From JAJZVS01 sp963708095 (GTDB lineage Bacteria > Pseudomonadota > Alphaproteobacteria > Acetobacterales > Acetobacteraceae), in contig OY970182.1 of NCBI GenBank assembly GCA_963708095.1, positions 2,356,001-2,420,000 on the forward strand: DNA of 64,000 nt. The letters run 5' to 3'. Shown here piece by piece: positions 63,035 through 64,000 of the stretch. A model generated the notes under the pieces. That model had not been told where the DNA came from. It ran no database searches and saw only the letters and a program-made list of their open reading frames with translations. The translations under genes were made by a program, and so were the position numbers. Every line of letters starts with the position of its first letter. Positions within the stretch are counted from its first letter, which is position 1.

Positions 63035-63178
63035 CGTGGGGAGACCTCCTCCAGGTCACCTGAGTTGGCGGTGTCATGACGCACATCAACTCAATCGAGC
63101 TCCGCGGCCGGGTGCGGACCCACGGCAAATATCTGGGCCTGCCGCCTATCTAAGCTTGACGCGCGTGGTGCAGATAAG

Positions 63179-63670
63179 GTCGTGGATGGGCGCCATGGTC
63201 GCGTTCGCGGCGGTGACGATGATGGCGAAGCTGCGCAGCACTTCGCCCTCGGGACTGCGCCAGCCTTCCCAGAGACCGGCAAAGGCCAGCGTCTCGCCGT
63301 CCCGCCGGGCGATCGCGTAGGGCTGCTTGGAGCCGTTCTCGGTGCGCTGCCATTCGTAGAACGCCTGCGCCGGGATCAGCGCGCGGCGGCGGGCGAAGGC
63401 ATCGCGGAACATCGGTGAGGTCGCTACCGTCTCCGCTCGCGCGTTGATCGGCCGCCGCGCCACCCGCAGATCCTTCGTCCAGTGCGGCACGAGACCCCAG
63501 GTCAGCAGGTCGAGATGCCGCGCTCCGGTTTCCGGGTGCCGCCGCACCACCATCGCCTGGTGGCTGGGGGCGACGTTCCAGGACGGGGCGATGTTGGGCA
63601 GCGCGCCGGCGGTGTGAAACAGCCGGGCGATGGCCTCGGGAGGCAAAAAGCTGGCGTAGCGCCCACACAT
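63179..63670 (-). pseudogene. SRAP (YedK/HMCES-like) gene, 5' part cut off by a recombinase element
   Basis: About 164 codons of an SOS-response-associated peptidase: catalytic Cys2 in MCGRYASF, WNVAPSHQAMVVRRHP, PINARAETV, FYEWQ, and the active-site His at the end (MAPIHD). After the junction the frame adds nine foreign residues and stops. Intact SRAP proteins trap abasic sites in single-stranded DNA, useful during conjugation. Because both Cys2 and the His remain, the fragment might keep some activity, but the C-terminal strands are lost. Confidence 0.88.
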
Positions 63671-63870
63671 CGGTGGCCGATCACTACACCGCCTGCCGGA
63701 TCGCTGGCAGTCCTGACCTGGGGCGGGAACCGTAGGTACTGGCTGTGGCTACGAACGGGGCCAATCCTGTCACTGGCCGTCGGGGCGCGGTTTCAGTGCC
63801 GTCCACCAGGTGGTCGCCCGTCGCGCGGCAGGCGAGGCCATCCGGGTGCTGTCCCCGCCCAGAGGCGCTT

Positions 63871-64000
63871 CTACTCCGGATCGGAGCCGCCGAGCTTGCG
63901 ATTCCGCCGCCGCCGACTTTCTGCATGGTGCTTCCACTCCGCTTCCGAATTGCGGCCGAAGAGGCCTTGGAAGCAAAAACGGCCCTGGAGGGCCGCTTCG
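63871..64000 (-). CDS. C-terminal end of an unidentified protein (runs off the window)
   Basis: An open frame of 42 codons to a TAG at 63871 reads LQGRFCFQGLFGRNSEAEWK and HHAESRRRRNRKLGGSDPE, a plausible basic C-terminus. It is on the backbone strand, upstream of the SRAP gene. No family was recognised and the start is outside the window. The 200 bp between it and the SRAP gene show nothing. Confidence 0.35.
   Translation of the reverse strand, partial: EAALQGRFCFQGLFGRNSEAEWKHHAESRRRRNRKLGGSDPE

Larger units (their letters stand above)
59530..63178. mobile_element. Two-recombinase element inserted in the SRAP gene
   Basis: About 3.65 kb between the two SRAP fragments. It carries two overlapping tyrosine-recombinase genes. 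Near-terminal inverted repeats TTATCCGCACCA (59535) and TTATCTGCACCA (right end, other strand, ending 63177) match 11/12. The left junction has five extra bases (GCAGG) and the right one, so an exact target repeat could not be defined; ends are good to a few bases. Confidence 0.8.

Noticed and set aside
63684..63926. 80-codon minus-strand frame upstream of the SRAP gene
   Set aside because: Low-complexity Gly/Arg composition, no ribosome site; another frame in the same place gives a more protein-like C-terminus running off the window.
1..64000. CRISPR arrays, tRNA or rRNA genes
   Set aside because: No regularly spaced short repeats and no tRNA- or rRNA-like sequence was recognised on either strand.

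Overview
This GC-rich, 64-kb window looks like the inside of an alphaproteobacterial integrative and conjugative element (ICE), or a closely related plasmid. The evidence is a complete Trb-type mating-pair formation operon, a RlxS-like relaxase, and a long minus-strand backbone of ICE families (DUF2840/TraF, RepA, AlpA-like, DUF2285, DUF736, DUF2493, Toprim, strawberry-notch helicase, DUF6915/DUF6878, ParB, ArdC, RecD2, SRAP). No tRNA, rRNA or chromosomal housekeeping gene was seen, so the host cannot be named below the level of a probable alphaproteobacterium.

Layout, left to right. 1-12.2 kb: conjugation operon traG-RHH-trbB-C-D-E-J-K-L-F-G-I-DUF2274, transcribed leftwards with nearly every junction overlapping. 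12.3-18.7 kb: a VapC/Phd-type toxin-antitoxin pair, a small acidic protein, the relaxase, a lytic transglycosylase, the TraF peptidase and DUF2840. 19-23 kb: replication and regulatory module. 23.7-27.1 kb: metabolic cargo, with a MocR regulator divergent from PhzF, followed by RidA and a GNAT gene broken by a stop codon. 27.4-39.7 kb: DUF2493, a Toprim gene split by a 5.6-kb recombinase-in-trio (RIT) element carrying two more Toprim paralogues on a 606-bp inverted repeat, and a methyltransferase/strawberry-notch helicase. 39.9-44.1 kb: a WYL regulator divergent from a ubiquitin-like conjugation operon (Ubl, E2-like, JAB peptidase, E1), almost certainly a defence system. 44.4-46.1 kb: cupin and a frameshifted amine oxidase. 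46.4-49.8 kb: a two-recombinase element inside a DUF6915 gene. 50-54.2 kb: DUF6878, ParB, an unknown protein and ArdC. 54.4-56.9 kb: a DUF3644 (HEPN-like) protein with a PD-(D/E)XK-like nuclease. 57.1-63.7 kb: RecD2 and an SRAP peptidase gene split by a third recombinase element.

Three themes stand out. First, three different multi-recombinase elements each interrupt a backbone gene. For two of them, removing the element plus one short direct repeat restores an uninterrupted reading frame; for the third, joining the fragments restores the family sequence. Second, the accessory genes sit in three gaps of the backbone. Third, backbone genes carry repeated structured leaders: a hairpin exactly 13 nt before the start codons of parB, an unknown gene and ardC, and a different ~77-nt hairpin before DUF736 and DUF2493. 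Both classes show compensatory base changes.
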